Shown one piece after another: positions 32,233-44,818 of a DNA stretch of 64,000 bases. Each line of letters opens with the position of its first letter. The first letter of the stretch is position 1. Source of the DNA: Roridomyces roridus. Taxonomy: Eukaryota > Basidiomycota > Agaricomycetes > Agaricales > Mycenaceae. A model generated the notes under the pieces. The model did not search any database. It had not been told where the DNA came from and worked only from the letters and a program-made list of their open reading frames with translations. The stretch spans positions 2,294,001-2,358,000 of the forward strand of contig JARKIF010000008.1 of the NCBI GenBank assembly GCA_029378245.1, written 5' to 3'. The translations under genes and the position numbers were made by a program.

Positions 32233-34158
32233 TCAACCCTGTATTCCCTGGTCCAACTCTGGTCTGTGTATAGCAAGATTTCGAAGGACTTTGGCCTGCG
32301 TGTTTGACATTGTTGAGTTCCCCCACTCCATCTTGGTGATCGTGTCAAGAGCGCCGGGGGTGTCAAAGATGGCTTTTGCACCCAGCTTCCAATTGGAAAT
32401 TTGGCACAATGCTGCTAGGGCTTCATCCGCCACCAGCCATTCACTGTTCCGAGATCAGATTTCAATGCCGAGAGCACATGAGAAGCGACTCTCACCGGAG
32501 AATTTGTAGCAACTTTGAAACTGAGTTTGCGGCCAAGACCTTGGATAAAACAGTCTCATGGCTCGACAATTCCGCGATAAAACGGCAGGAGTCGATTTGC
32601 AACCAGGCGGGAAACGCAGAGCGTTTAGCCACAACGTAGTCCAGCACCGGCGTCTCCATTATACGTTGTGCTCCGGAGATGGAGCGGGCCATGCGACAGA
32701 GGCCAAAGAGCCCCTTGCGGATGACGGTGTCCTTCGAGTCATTGTGCCTACATCAACGTGACTGGCTTTCCAGATGAGAGGATTGAGCGCAAACTTACCG
32801 CAAAAGAAACGCGATCCTCCCGAAGGGGTCTATCTTCTCAATCGTGGATGCTATGGTAGCCTCTAGTTCCGAATGACATGCTATTGTGCTTGCGAGCACG
32901 GCTGCTCGGATACCAAGCTCGGGATTGGTTGATGCAACAAGCTCTTGCGTATATTCAAGAGCATCGGAGGCTACAATAGCTTCTGCGCCGGGCAACCAGA
33001 GAGCGATCTGGATAAGTGAGTTGAGCGCTTCTTCGACGAGGACTGTGTCCTTGTCGCTATTGGCCGAATCAGGAAAGCGTACGGTAGCGTCAATCGCCTC
33101 GGAACTCACTGTAGCATCAATTCTAATTTTTCGACAACTTGGTTCAAGACATCTTTCGGTGCCGCGAACGATCATGTGAAGTCAATGCTGTCATCAACCT
33201 CGCTGTTTCTAGTCTTATTTCTGCGTTTGATGATTCGAGAAGCTGCGGGATTTCGGAAAACATGGAAGAACAGATTATACTCTGTGCGCCCATGTCGAAT
33301 CCGGCCATCCGCGAGCTTAAGAGCCGCAAGACTACAACCTTCGTCCAACCGCCATCCACATCTTTTGATCTGGAAGTGATAATATTGAATCAATTACCAT
33401 CCAAGAAGAGGGCTGAACGCACTGCAGGTATGAAGAACAGATATCCAGCACTATTACTTCAGTGGATGGGACCGTGTCACCGATATACCCCGGGGCACGA
33501 TGATCAAGTGCCCAGAGAGCTACCAGGACTAGCCAATCAATCACCGATTCTGCGATTGTACTTTCGTCGCTATTCGCCAGCCAGTTCACGTCGCACGCTC
33601 TCTTTGGCAGGAAGTGTTGAAACTCACCGGAGCAGCAATCCCATCTTTTCGGCAATTTGGTTCAACGTGTCGATTGGTGCCACAAATGACTTGTAGTTTG
33701 CCAACGTTGCAATCAACCTGGCTGATTCTTGACATATGTTCGCATTTGATGTTTCCAAGAGTTGCGGGATTTCCGAAAACACGGAGGAATCGACTATCCT
33801 CTGGGCATCGTTGAAGTCCCAGGCTGCCCTGACAATCAGGTGCGACAAGACTCTGAGCTTGGTCCTGCTCGCTACATATTTGCATCTGGGAACACAGTAA
33901 AACCTTTGGGCAGATCGGCCTTCCAAGAGGATACACGCACCCAAGGTATGAAGAAAAGATGTCCAACATCGCCTGGGTGAGTGCTTTATCGTCATTGACC
34001 AGGATATATTCGATAGCTTGACGATGGTACATGAGCCGCAGGAGTGGTTTTGTTATCGTGTGGAGATTGACCGTGGGCCCATTGAGCCCGGGATTACTGT
34101 CTGACCACCAGCTGAAAAGGCTGACGCGCGACTGGTTTGCCAAGTCTAAAGACTGCAT
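32233..34158 (-). pseudogene. ARM-type gene copy C, single frameshift
   Basis: Starts MQSLDLANQS at ATG 34158 and ends LDQGIQG at 32233, with the same exon pattern as copy A. All introns look spliceable. One base is missing near 33168-33175 in the SHDSFAAP segment: this copy reads GCGAACGATCATG where copy B has GCGAACGAATCGTG. The deletion throws the frame out in the second repeat unit. Everything else is well preserved, so the loss is recent, or it could be an assembly error. Confidence 0.8.
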
Positions 34159-34256
34159 GTGGGGAGGGCGAGGTGGGAGACTGGAAGAGAGATGCAAAAC
34201 GCACAGCCTTGGGCACAGCTGTGGGCCGGTGATTTATATTAGGTTACGTAGGGATG

Positions 34257-34373
34257 CACACCGCCCGTGTACGGGTGACGGCCGTCAAATTGACGGCACG
34301 AGACGGTTACGGGCCGTCAAATCAACGGCCGTCTTTTCGACATCCGACGGGACGGGACGGCAAAATAGACGGG
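34257..34373. repeat. Palindrome-rich junction between ARM copy C and MYND copy 2
   Basis: GCCGTCAAATTGACGGC (34281-34297) is a perfect palindrome around one A. A related GGCCGTCAAATCAACGGCC follows at 34312-34330, then GGGACGGGACGG. This short stretch replaces about 1.2 kb of intergenic DNA and MYND 5' sequence present at the copy A locus. Confidence 0.6.
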
Positions 34374-35216
34374 ATGTCAGCGTCCTCTGCGAGGCGTGGC
34401 GAGATCCTTCTTGCTGGCCTAGTCGCTGCTTGCACCGCTATACCTGCTATGCACCAGGCACGATGCTTTTGCAGAACCGAGCTGAGCGTAAACCACACCG
34501 ACAGAATGGGCGCCTGCTCCTCGATCTTTTGGAAGAGATGACGGTGTCGAACCCGACTGCAACCTCCCCCGACGCGCCTACCTAGATCTCCAACCCAGTG
34601 TGGGATGCCATTGTCGCCGATCAGCAATCACCCAAGACTAGTACTACCGTATGTGAAAAGGTCGCTCTGGCGAAGATTCTCGCTGAACGGAACATGTTGA
34701 TTGGTGAGGAGATAGCTGCGGGACCCTCACTTTGTCTCAATGTAGCTAGGATATGTGGTACTCTTTGCGCGTTGCACGATTCTCGACTTGCCACTTCCTC
34801 AGCTCTGTCAAACCAAGACGGCTTCCAAACCTTAGAGCGTCACTTCCCAAGACATACAGTCCAGCATAGACATAGTGCGCTTGGCTTGCGGAGCAGAAGC
34901 GGCCGAGGCACACGAGAAAATTACGCGGCAGCTTGCGAAAGGAGTGTTCTCTCAAAAGAAAGAAATCTACGCCACGGGAAAACAAGTCTGCAAGTCGTGT
35001 AGGAAATTCAACGATACAACAACAAAGTTCCCGCGCTGCAAACGATGCTGGGATTCGATTCAGAGGCAGATCTTGTACTGTTCCTCGTGCGTGGCGTCCA
35101 TTCTTGCCCATACATTGCTGACTGTGTATCCCAGTAAATGCCAGAAGATTGATTGGAAAGCTGGACACAAGAAGGAGTGTGGCAAATTGTTACAGCTTGA
35201 GGATCTGAAACTCTGA
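34374..35216 (+). pseudogene. MYND protein copy 2, 5'-truncated
   Basis: Homology to the MYND gene at 13916 begins abruptly at 34374 (MSASSARRGEILLAGLVAA) about a third of the way into that protein. A frameshift follows near 34500 and a TAG near 34582 in the PT.ISNPVWD stretch. The C-terminal MYND finger itself is intact in sequence: CKSC, RCKRC, YCSS...KCQKIDWKAGHKKEC across an intron. It ends at TGA 35214-35216. The divergent order relative to ARM copy C matches the copy A locus. Confidence 0.82.
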
Positions 35217-35456
35217 CTCGGTACATACTTCCGGTCGCTTTCATCATAGTTTACAATGCAGGGCTCGAAAGTAGTAGTCCGATATGAAGCTGTCGATTCT
35301 CGAAAACCTGGGATGGATCAAAGAGGAATCTAATTTTAGGATACTCATCTCAGTCGATTTTACGCACTTCAGCCATGTGCTAGATGGAAGTATATACGGC
35401 TCTGGCGCCAAATTGGCGCCAACGAGTAATGCGATTCTCGGTGTCAAACCCGGCAT

Positions 35457-37102
35457 CTAGCAACTGAACCTCCATTGAAAACCCCTGGCGGCATAGGAAA
35501 CATGGCAACATACGTGGAACCCCGCGTTGTGCTCGAAATTGAGATCAGCACGCCACCCTGAGGTCGGAGAGAATCCGTTCCCCAATCGCCTCCACCTCCT
35601 TCTGTGTCTCCCTCTCCGCCTCCTCCATTCCCAGCGGGTTGCTACCAAAAACACTTTGCCCAAGGCGAGCGATACGTCGTCACCTCCAACTCCAGGCCCC
35701 GCTCGGCAAATATACTGAAGGTACTCGGCTTCTACGATGAACCCGTAATTGACAAGTCGGACGGAACGAAGCCCGCCGGGACATCTGGTGAGCAGGATGC
35801 TTTGAAGTTCCGGCGGACCCCTAAGAGGTTCGTAATCATTGGCGAGTCGGGGTGACTCGAGGAGGTATAGGAGGGGTAGGAAGCTGGGATGTTTCTCGCC
35901 GTCCAATTTGCATTTGAAATCAAACATGTACGCGTTGGTCGAGGAGAGCGATACCTCAGAAAGGCGGGGTGCGGCGGCCAACCAGGTGAAATTGAAAGGG
36001 GCAGTTTGTCGACTCGGCAGGACTTTTGAAAGACGCATCGGAACTCTTGTAACGCGTCGGATGAAGGATAGAAAAGTGGTGAAATCCACTTTGGAGATGA
36101 TGTCTTCGGGACGCGTTATGCGAAGACTGTGGAGCGCGGGAAGACGGAGGTGCCGAAGGACTGTGATGCTACTACTTGCGTCAAGGGTGAGAATCCGGAG
36201 GTGGGCGTGAACGATGAATATGGTGGTATCGAGCTCCGCATCACGGCCGACTTGGCATTGTAGGTCCTGCAGAAGCGGAGTGTGCTTTAAAAGTCCGAAA
36301 AATTGGATGATACGCAATTTGCGCTCGCAAGTTATTTGAACTAGCTGTTCGAAGGGCAGGTGGAAGGACAGAGGAACAGCATATCCTTTGAGAGCGAGCC
36401 GCGATAGCAGAGGCGCCTTGCCAAAAGGCCTGGCTGCAGAACTGCGCTCGCTTTCGCTAAAACCCTGGTGCTCCACAACAGATAAAGCTAGTTCCTCGAG
36501 CTCCAGAGCTTCCCACGGACCAGCGAGCGTCTTTTGGAGGAGAGTGAAATGCTCGCTGGTGAGCGAAAGATCGAGGTTTCGGAGTCGGGGTCCATGACGC
36601 TGGAGGATCGGCGCAAAACGACGCACTTCGTTGGGAGCATCTATTTCGTCCTGGCTAAACCGAGAGGTCGAGACTGTACGGCTCGGCACGACTGAACCAG
36701 GCTGCGACAAAGTTCCACAGCGTTTGGTCTTGAATTTGGGACGAAATGAAGGAGATATCAAGGCAAAGTCGGGTCCACAGCTGCGGGGTGGCGATAGCGA
36801 GAGCTCGCCATGCTCTGCAGACGTGCAGCGGGACGAGAGGAAAGTCCAGCATCGGCTGGGAGAACGAAGATGAGAACGCTTTGTGTGGATTGAGCATCGG
36901 TGGGCCGGGAAATGGAGGGAGGCAGCGGAGGAAGATTCGGGATGTGATATCTTGGGAGAGTCAAGATTGGGTACGCCACGCTGTCGAGCTCGTGCTGGAT
37001 TAGCTGGCGACCTTGTTTGAGTTGTTGGATGCGGAGTTTGTGCTCGGCGATATAGGCGTCGATGGCTGCGAGGCGCGCGCGAGTGGGTGCGTTGATGCTC
37101 AT
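35457..37102 (-). pseudogene. F-box/LRR-type gene with two frameshifts
   Basis: Starts MSINAPTRARLAAIDAYIAE at ATG 37102, the coiled-coil opening of agaricomycete F-box proteins, then ILTLP. The frame slips by one base near 36955; the other frame gives the F-box core ITSRIFLRCLP and HVCRAWRALAIATPQLWT. A second slip near 36680, after YSLDLSV, leads into a long LRR-like C-terminal frame (LRNLDLSLTSEH, LRLPALHSLRI, LQSILLTRCP). F-box proteins recruit substrates to SCF ubiquitin ligases. Two slips in one gene argue for decay, but base errors should be excluded. Confidence 0.75.
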
Positions 37103-37589
37103 GGCGGGAAAGGACAAGGTGTCGCTGGCGGCGATCAAATGTTGATCAAATCAAATCACTCTTGCTCCAAACCATTTCGTCTGCCGACCACTTATGCGCT
37201 CTTCATCCACAGTGCTACCAACTTCTTGCGTCTGGATCCGTTTTGCCTCGCTAACATCCGGCCAGAGTGGGCACCCTCTCCCCACTTGACCCGATATCAT
37301 CATGCCGATGGCAGCCGACTGATTCGGACTGAATGCACTACCAATGGTAGGCAGCATGCGACAGTTGAATAAAACTTGAATGCCTGAAGGTCTGTCGTTG
37401 GGAAGGCCAGGAAGTTTTTGTCCGGACCATTGAATCGTACGTCCGTACGAAATTCTCAGAGTTCTATCGAAAACTTGATATTCTGTTGTCTCTCCGGACG
37501 ACGCTCTCCTTTGGATCTTTCTCCTTGTATTCTGTCCTCAGCGCAAATAGGCTCGTCCGTATCATTATACAACAGAATAGGTACACTTC
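37103..37589. other. Intergenic between F-box pseudogene and ARM copy D
   Basis: No gene. About 37490-37589 is the duplicated ARM 3' flank (TTTCTCCTTGTATTCTGTCC, CGCAAATAGGCTCGTCC). Confidence 0.5.
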
Positions 37590-39533
37590 TCATTCTCCAT
37601 TCGCCGACGTCAGCCGGTCCAACTCTGGTTTGTGTATAGCAAGATTTCGAAGGACTTTGGCATGCACTTCGGACGCTATCGAGTTCCTAAACTCTCTCTT
37701 CGAGAGAGTGTCAAGAACGCCGGGCGTCTTAAAGATCGTTTCTGCACCCAGCTTCCAACTGGCAATTTGACACAATACTTCTAGCGCCGCGTCATATGGT
37801 GTGTTCTTCCACGGGGAAAAATTCCCTCGACTGTTCCGAGTCTGAGATTAGAGTAATCGAGAAGATATTAGCAAGCCACTCTCACCAGAGAAGTTTTACG
37901 ATCTTTGGAAGTGGGTTTGCGTCCAAGACTTTCGATAAAATAGTCTCATGACTCGACAATTCCGCGATCAAACGGCAGGAGTCCAATTGGATCCAGAAAT
38001 CGGGCGAGTCAAGGAGCTCAAACACAAACTCCAGCGCCGCTGTGTCCATTATACGTCGTGCTCCGAGAGTGAAGCGGGCCATTCGAAGCAGGCCGAAAAG
38101 CCCCCTTCGGACGACGCGAGTCTCATTGTGCCTATTCCAACCTGAGTGGCTTTCCAGATAAGAAGATTGAGCGCAGACTTACTGCAAAAGAAACGCGATC
38201 CTCCCGAAGGGGTCTATCTTCTCAATCGTGGATGCCATGGTAGCCTCTAGTTCCGAATGACATGCTATTGTGCTTACGAGCACGGCTGCTCGGATACCAA
38301 GTTCCGGATTGGTCGAAGCAACAAGCTCTTGCGTAGATTCAAGAGCATCGGAGGCTACAAGAGTTTCTGCGCCGGGCAACCAGAGAGCGATCTGGATTAA
38401 AGAGTCTAGCGCTTCAACCACGTCCGTTTCCTTGTCGCTATTGGCCGGCCGAGGATGATCAGTCAAGACTGGTGTTAGGGAAAACCGCCTCGGAACTCAC
38501 TGTAGCGTCAATTCCAACTTTTCGACAACTTGGTTCAATACATCCGTCGGTGCCGCAAAAGAATCGTAGGACGTTAGCGCTTTAATCAACCTCGTTGTTT
38601 CCACTCGTATTTCCGCGTTGGATGATTCGGGAAGCTGCAGGATTTGGGAAAATGCGGAAGAACGGACTATACTCTGGGCGCCCAGGTCGAGTACGGAGGC
38701 CATTTCCCATCTTAGGAACTGCAATATAATAACTTTCGTCCCGCTAGCCACATGTTTTGATCTGGAAATGTGTATTGGATCAACTGAAAAGATGGCAGAA
38801 CGCACTGAAGGTATGAAGAATAGATATCCAGGACTGTCGCATCACTGAATGCCACTGTAATGTCACTGATGTACCCCAGTGCGCGATTATAAAGTGGCCA
38901 GACAGCTATCCTGACTAGCGAATGGATTGCCGATTTGACTTCGGTTGCATTTCCGTCGCTATTGGCCTGCCAGTAAGCTTACAATCCCTTTGGCAGGAAG
39001 TGTTGAAACCCACCAGAGCAGCAATCCCATCTTGTCGGCAATTTGGTTTAACGCATTGATTGGTGCCACCACCGACTTGTGGTCTGCTAGCGTGTTAATC
39101 AGCTTCACAGATTCCCGACGTATGTGCGGATTTGGCGACTCCACGAGTTGCGGGATTGCGGAAAATACGGAGGAATCAACAACGCTCTGGGCTTCCTCTA
39201 TGTTCCGGCGCGACTTGTAAACCAGATGGGACAAGACACTGAGCTTGGTCCTGCTCGCCACATATTTGCATCTGAGAACACGGTAAAACTTTTCAGGTCA
39301 ATCGACCTCCCAAAAGAATACACGCACTCAAGGTATGAAGAATAGATATCCAACATTGCCTCGGTGAGTAGTTCATTGTTCTTGATATATTCAAGAGCTT
39401 GGCGATGGTACATGAGCCGCAGAAGTGGTTTGGTCATGGTGTGCAGATTGATTGTGGGCCCGTTGAGCCCGGGATTACTGTCTGATCACCAACTGAGGAG
39501 GCTGACTCGCGACTGGTTCCCTAAGGACTGCAT
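37590..39533 (-). pseudogene. ARM-type gene copy D, early nonsense mutation
   Basis: ATG 39533 is followed by MQSLGNQSRVSLLSW and then TGA where all other copies have TGG (the SWWSDS motif), so the protein stops after 15 residues. The rest is collinear with copy A and otherwise well preserved to 37590 (LDRLTSANGE, a changed C-terminus). Translation from a later Met (MTKPLLRLMY) is conceivable. The loss appears recent. Confidence 0.8.
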
Positions 39534-40836
39534 GGCGGAGAAAGCGAGGTGGGGGGAGAGAGAAGGGAAGCGCGTGGGGCGCACAGCCTTGATGGAATGA
39601 ATGGTGTCGTTCCGAAATAAATAAGAAGATGCTGTCAAGTCCGTTGCGTTTCGAGCCCCTGCAGATGAAGTTTTTGCTCTGCGATCGTTCTCCAGGCGCG
39701 TGCTGTGCTCATGACGGTACAGAGCAAGAGTGGCGGATCAAAATCCCGCGATTCCGCTTCGGGAATCGGCGCCACACTCCACTCACACTCGTCCATCCCA
39801 CCATCGGCGCCTGCGAGAGTGGAAGTTTTGACCATGGACTGGCGCCTTGTCTTGCACACGGGACACACTAGGCTTGATTCGACTCCGACCATCCCACCGC
39901 TGGAAGAGGCTGGCAGAGACAAGACGCGTACGGCCATTCTTCTGATTTCTCTGATCAGCCGGAGCAGTGAGAGTCAAAGTGACTGACTCTGAGTCGAGTC
40001 TGTCTCTGACGTTCGAACTTCGCGGACAGCTTCGATTCTCGAATTGTATCAGCCGTTGCCATGGGGAGCGGCTAAAATGGCTCGTCAAGCTCGTCGTTGG
40101 AACGTCTTGTGGCGGCAACCTTTGCCACCCTGGCCCACCCAGTCGATGTCGATGTCCTCGGCGCTCTCATTGAGACCATGGTGAACCCGAGAGGTCCAAG
40201 TCCATGCGCGCTACTTGTGAGTATAATTGCTATCATCTCCCCGCTCCTGCGCACGACGACTGACTGACGTCCGGCAGGGCAATTGCAGCTCATCTCAAGC
40301 CTCATATAACGTCAAAACACTGTCTATGTCGATGGGCCGTCCAGGTTCCACAATAATTCATGCCCGAGGGACTTGCGTCTCGACTCTGCCATCCGCCCTG
40401 GATCAAGAGTCATCGCATTTTGCTTCCGCCCGCTTAAATCCTACAACATGTTCCTTGAATGTTCCTGAATATTCAGGGCCATTCCATAGGTTCCCGACGT
40501 TACTGAGCTCGTCGGTGCCACCATACGCTGGGCGTGGACCGAGACTGTGTGGAGCGATGGGAGCCGATTATCATGCAAGCTTCAAGCAGCGGGATGCTAC
40601 GTATGCGTGTCTTAGTCGCGCTTCTGGCTGGCAGTGGCGCAGCTGTCTTGGCCCAAGAATCTAGGGGTCAACCGAGAGGTGTCAGTCAGACATCCCCTAA
40701 CCCGCACCCCTTCTTTCACTTTCATTTCATTCTTTACCCTCCAGTAATGCTCGCCGTCAAAAGTCGCTATCGGGGGTATGTTTTGAGCTCGCGCGTTTTC
40801 TCTGTCCTCTAACATCCTCCTAGGAACCTGTTTCGC
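39534..40836. other. Intergenic; one weak spliced-ORF candidate
   Basis: ARM promoter sequence, then unassigned DNA. Between about 40078 and 40356 on the plus strand a frame SLERLVAATFATLAHPVD..LGALIET continues across a plausible 60-nt intron (GTGAGT...CAG) into AIAAHLKPHITSKH. I recognise no family and do not call it a gene. Confidence 0.35.
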
Positions 40837-42466
40837 ATGGCGGCGAGAGCCACCGTCGCGGCCATCATCGTGGTCGTGTCCTTCTGCACCCTCCTTTCCG
40901 TCTGGCCTCAAGAACTCTTTTATCCCCCGAGATACTCAAGACCACCGGCCTGTGTCCCCGAGCCGGCTTCTCCTCCTCCTCCCCCGCAAATGCTACGACC
41001 AGCGCTGCCAGTGCTGCCGCCCCCACCACCTCCTCCCCCTGTCGTGAATCTGAAACCCGCGCCGCTAAACGACACGTTATTCCCTCCCATGCGCGCCTCG
41101 AGCGATAGCTGGTTATACCACAATCAAATGGCGCTGCGGGCGCTCTTCCAGTGTCTCGGTACTTCGGCCATCGGGTGCCACGAGAACCAGACTAAAGGTG
41201 CGTGTCCTACTCGCCTCGCTTGAAGCAATCTTAATATGCTTCCTAGTCGTCATCCTCGGGTCGTACCACTTCCGTCAAGTCCTGTGGGGTCACGTCGGAG
41301 GCGAGGACATCTGGGCTCGATCTACAGTCCAAGCGCTGAAGAACATGGGATACACGTACCTATACAGCGACACGGAGGGACGGACACTCCAGCTCTACCA
41401 GATGTTCCCCGACCTCGTCAAAGCCATCCTGATGGAAGATTCAGAGGCGTTCCAGTGCTTCAAGGACGGCGAGTGCGTGCAGGGAAGCTGGTACAACACC
41501 GCGGGGTTACCGATATGGAAGATCTTTTCCTTTGCGTTCTGGGTGCCCGCCAGCCATCCGCTCGGACATGATTGGACGCTGAGTCCCGAACCCGTGCGTC
41601 ATCCTTTTCTTTCGTCCCGTATGCGCGCTCAACCACGTTTGCAGTACAATGAAGAACATAGTTGGTACACGCCCAACACTTACCTAGGCTATAGCGTCGA
41701 GCCTGGCTGCCTTAAGCACCCATACATCCCCTCCGAGGTCCGCATCTCCCCTCCGCAGGTTTTCATCCTCGGCAAGAACATGGCGTATTTCAACGACGAC
41801 AATCACGCGTGGAAGGCTGATTTCTACGATACCGCGACCAAGGAGCTAGGAGTCGAGTTCCTTGCGGGTGCGCAGGGCGATGTGGTCGATGGGTTCCCGA
41901 AGAGCGTGCAGAACGTGGGTCCGATGCCGCAGGACAAGTTTTTCCAGACGATTGCCGAGTCGGCGATTTTGATTGGGGTGGGGATGCCTTGGACGTGTGT
42001 TTTACTCTTCTTCTTCGATCGTTTTCATGGATACTTATGGACAAAAAAACACAGGTCACCGACGCCGTACGATGCCCTCTGTCTCGGTGTGCCATTCCTC
42101 AACCCGATAAGCGACTGGGACCACGACGACCCTACGAATCGAGACAAGTGGTCTGGCCAACAAGGTCTGCTCAAGGATATGAACCCGCCTTACGTATACA
42201 ACGTCTTCAAGGGCGATAAGGAGGGGTTCATCAAGGCCATCAAGGACGCGTTAGCCAATCCCATTGGTGATCGGTATATTCTTCCGAGGATGCGGATGAG
42301 CGCGGTCGAGCAGCGGTTGGGTGCGATCTTGGAGAGGGATTGGAAGACGCATGCGGAGGGATTGTTGAAGAGGAAGCAGGAGAAGGGTGAGGAGCCGGTG
42401 AGTTTACTTTTGATGTCTGCACAGGACGTGTTTTCTGACGACGAGTTGCAGCTATTCGTTGTTTGA
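40837..42466 (+). CDS. Glycosyltransferase family 18 protein (MGAT5-like), 471 aa
   Basis: Five exons in phase: 40837-41197, 41247-41593, 41645-41994, 42055-42397 and 42452-42466. The N-terminus has the type II membrane layout of a Golgi enzyme: a short cytosolic end, a signal anchor (VAAIIVVVSFCTLLSVW, about 6-22) and a Pro-rich stem. The lumenal domain carries patterns I associate with GT18 alpha-1,6-mannosylglycoprotein 6-beta-GlcNAc-transferases: GGEDIWARSTVQALKNMGY, FLAGAQGDV, AESAILIGVGMP and ALCLGVPFLNPIS. The probable role is transfer of GlcNAc to glycans from UDP-GlcNAc; the fungal substrate is not established. It is the best-conserved metabolic gene here and shows no damage. Confidence 0.85.
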
Positions 42467-42868
42467 GTGGGGTAGTGCTATATTTTCGGGGTATCCATAG
42501 AGGCGACACTGCAGTGCTTTGTATGATTATCTGTGCAGCAATATTTAGAATCTCGCTTTCTTGCATGACGAGCAGCCAGAATATCATGGATACCGGCAGC
42601 CTTTGTTCCAGCGGCTATATCTGAGCTCCGTTCTTCAACTCCCATTCCCTGGCAACTAGACGTAGGCATCGGTGTCGTCCCCCAGATTGAGGGTGAGCGC
42701 TTGAGCAAGGGAACCCTCTCTGGAATCCGCAAAAAATGTATGCCCGTCAAAGGAACAATAATTGCAAGTTCAACCTTGTTCCAACCTTGTTCCACATTCA
42801 ATCTACATTATGCATACGATTTGACTATACAAGTATATCCGACAAATACACGAACTTCTAGTACATCC
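42467..42868. other. Short convergent intergenic region
   Basis: Lies between the 3' ends of the GT18 gene and the minus-strand MYND gene. I see no further feature. Confidence 0.5.
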
Positions 42869-44818
42869 CTAGTGAAATTCCGTCACATCCAAGTTGGACT
42901 TCGCCACCAATTCTGCAAGATCCTGCAGCCCTTCCTCGCCGTCTCCATCGCAAGCAATGTTCACCAGCTGCTCGTGTATCGCCCCAGTGCTACACCGCAG
43001 AGGGACGATCCAATGCCGCCCATGTTTCCCCTGGCGCAGTCGCAGAACATGAATAATCATGCGACCTTCGCTCCTTGCCGCTCGCGCTACGGTATCGTGC
43101 CACTCGAGCCCAGCTGCCCCAGCAATCCAATCCAACGCCTCCCGGTTCGCGGCGAGTGAAAAAACCTCGACTCGAGGCCCTGCAGACGTATAGTCGAACA
43201 GAACGAAATACCCCTTGCCCGGATCGCCACATTGGCGCATGCACTTGACGGCGTCGGTGAAGATTTGGAGTTTCATACGCATGTAGTCACGATGCAGGAG
43301 GGCTCGCATGAAGGCTCGGTGGCGCAATGTCACCCAAGGAATTCGACCGCCTGAGTAATATTCAATCAACAAACTCGACCAGATTGGTCATTTCACTTAC
43401 GGAGCAGGAATTCATGCGTTTTGCACGCGGCTCGATGCCCATTTTGCCAGTCGAGGACTTGGCATGTCGCAGAGCAATAATACAGCGACTTGCAGCCTTT
43501 ACATCGCTTGAGCTCTTTTGTCGGGCCGAACATCCCACACTATCAGAATCTCAGCTCAGGGCGAATGGAAACCGAGACGAGCACAGACCAATGTATTGTC
43601 ACACGCTCGTATACGTAGGTCGCCAGCCGAGTCGAAAGACTCGAACAGCGCAACTGTCTCCTTGGCCTGGGTGGCAAACTGCGTCCATGCCTCACGCATC
43701 TCTGGTACGAAGCGCGTTATCGCTCCCTCATTCTCGGAAAGCGCGGAAAGCACACTCTCCCCGGATCCATCTCCCCAGTACGGTGTACAGGACGGGAGCA
43801 CATCAAGCAGGATGGACTTGAGATCACCGCGCAGGTCATCGAGAGGACGGTGTTGTGCACAGACGGCTACCACCTCGACGAATCCGAGGGAAATAGACGG
43901 CCGGATGGAGTGGTGTAGCGTCTCGTTGTTGAATAGCCGTTTGAGGGGGATCAAACATTGGTTGACCAGGACCGAAGGTTCCCAATCCACGTCCTCGGTG
44001 CGGAGGACATGAATCGCGCGTATGGCACGAACTAGACCGCCAACCAGGTTTTGCCGGACAAGCTGGATGAGGAAGCGGCCCGTAAGTTCAAATTCGCCGG
44101 CATCAGGCCCCTCGAGAGCGTTCAGTACGAATTGGAGGAGGGTCGTGAAAGGGAGAAAGAAGCCCAGGTAGTCCCTCCTCATCCGTGGTTTGTCGAACAT
44201 GTCGATCGTATAATGGAGGTGGCGCAGGGACCACATGGCCAGGACCGAAGGACCATGATCGCCGACGCCCTCCACAAAAGTCTCCAAATTTGCGCGCTTG
44301 CCGAGGTTATCGTCGGCCATGAATGTAACCACGGAGGTGAAAAGTACGAGGTGATAATGCGAGGGTTGTCCAAGGGTTGGGTCCTTCTTCAGTGCAAGGA
44401 CAGCTATCCAAGCACGGGACAGAACGCCGTAAAATCCGGGCATGGAGACAACAACTTGCGTCATCTCGGGATAGTTCTGCAGGTTGTACGCGAATTGGAT
44501 CACCCGAGAGCATGTCACCCGATCCATGTCATCGTATCGGCGAACCCGGTGGTGAGCCTCGAGAAACTCATACCAGCGCCAGACACGAGACCAAAGGTCA
44601 GGGGCTGCTTCCCGCGGGACATTCTTGGTGGAAGCCAATGCGTCCAGAGACTTCATTGCCAGGTGATACGTGGCGGCTTCGTCGGGCGTGAATATGGCAA
44701 AGTCGGGATCGCTGTTGGGAATTCTGGCTGGGTCGAGGAGCTGGTACACCAGGGGGAGAAGATGGACCAGTTGAGGTTGATTCGAAGGTCTAGTCAGGAA
44801 ATCCACCAGTCGAGTCAT
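42869..44818 (-). CDS. MYND-type zinc-finger protein, large (616 aa)
   Basis: Three exons: 44818-43589, 43539-43401 and 43350-42869, introns 49 and 50 nt, all in phase. The first about 410 residues are an alpha-helical region (LVHLLPLVYQLLDP, VLSRAWIAVL, HSIRPSISLGFVEV). The MYND finger lies across the first intron: CDNTLC, RCKGCKSLYYCSATC, DWQNGHRAACK. A C-terminal domain follows (RIPWVTLRHRAFMRALL, MRMKLQIFTDAV). This architecture belongs to a large agaricomycete family, distinct from the smaller MYND genes at 13916 and 45601. No SET domain. A scaffolding or regulatory role is inference. Confidence 0.85.
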
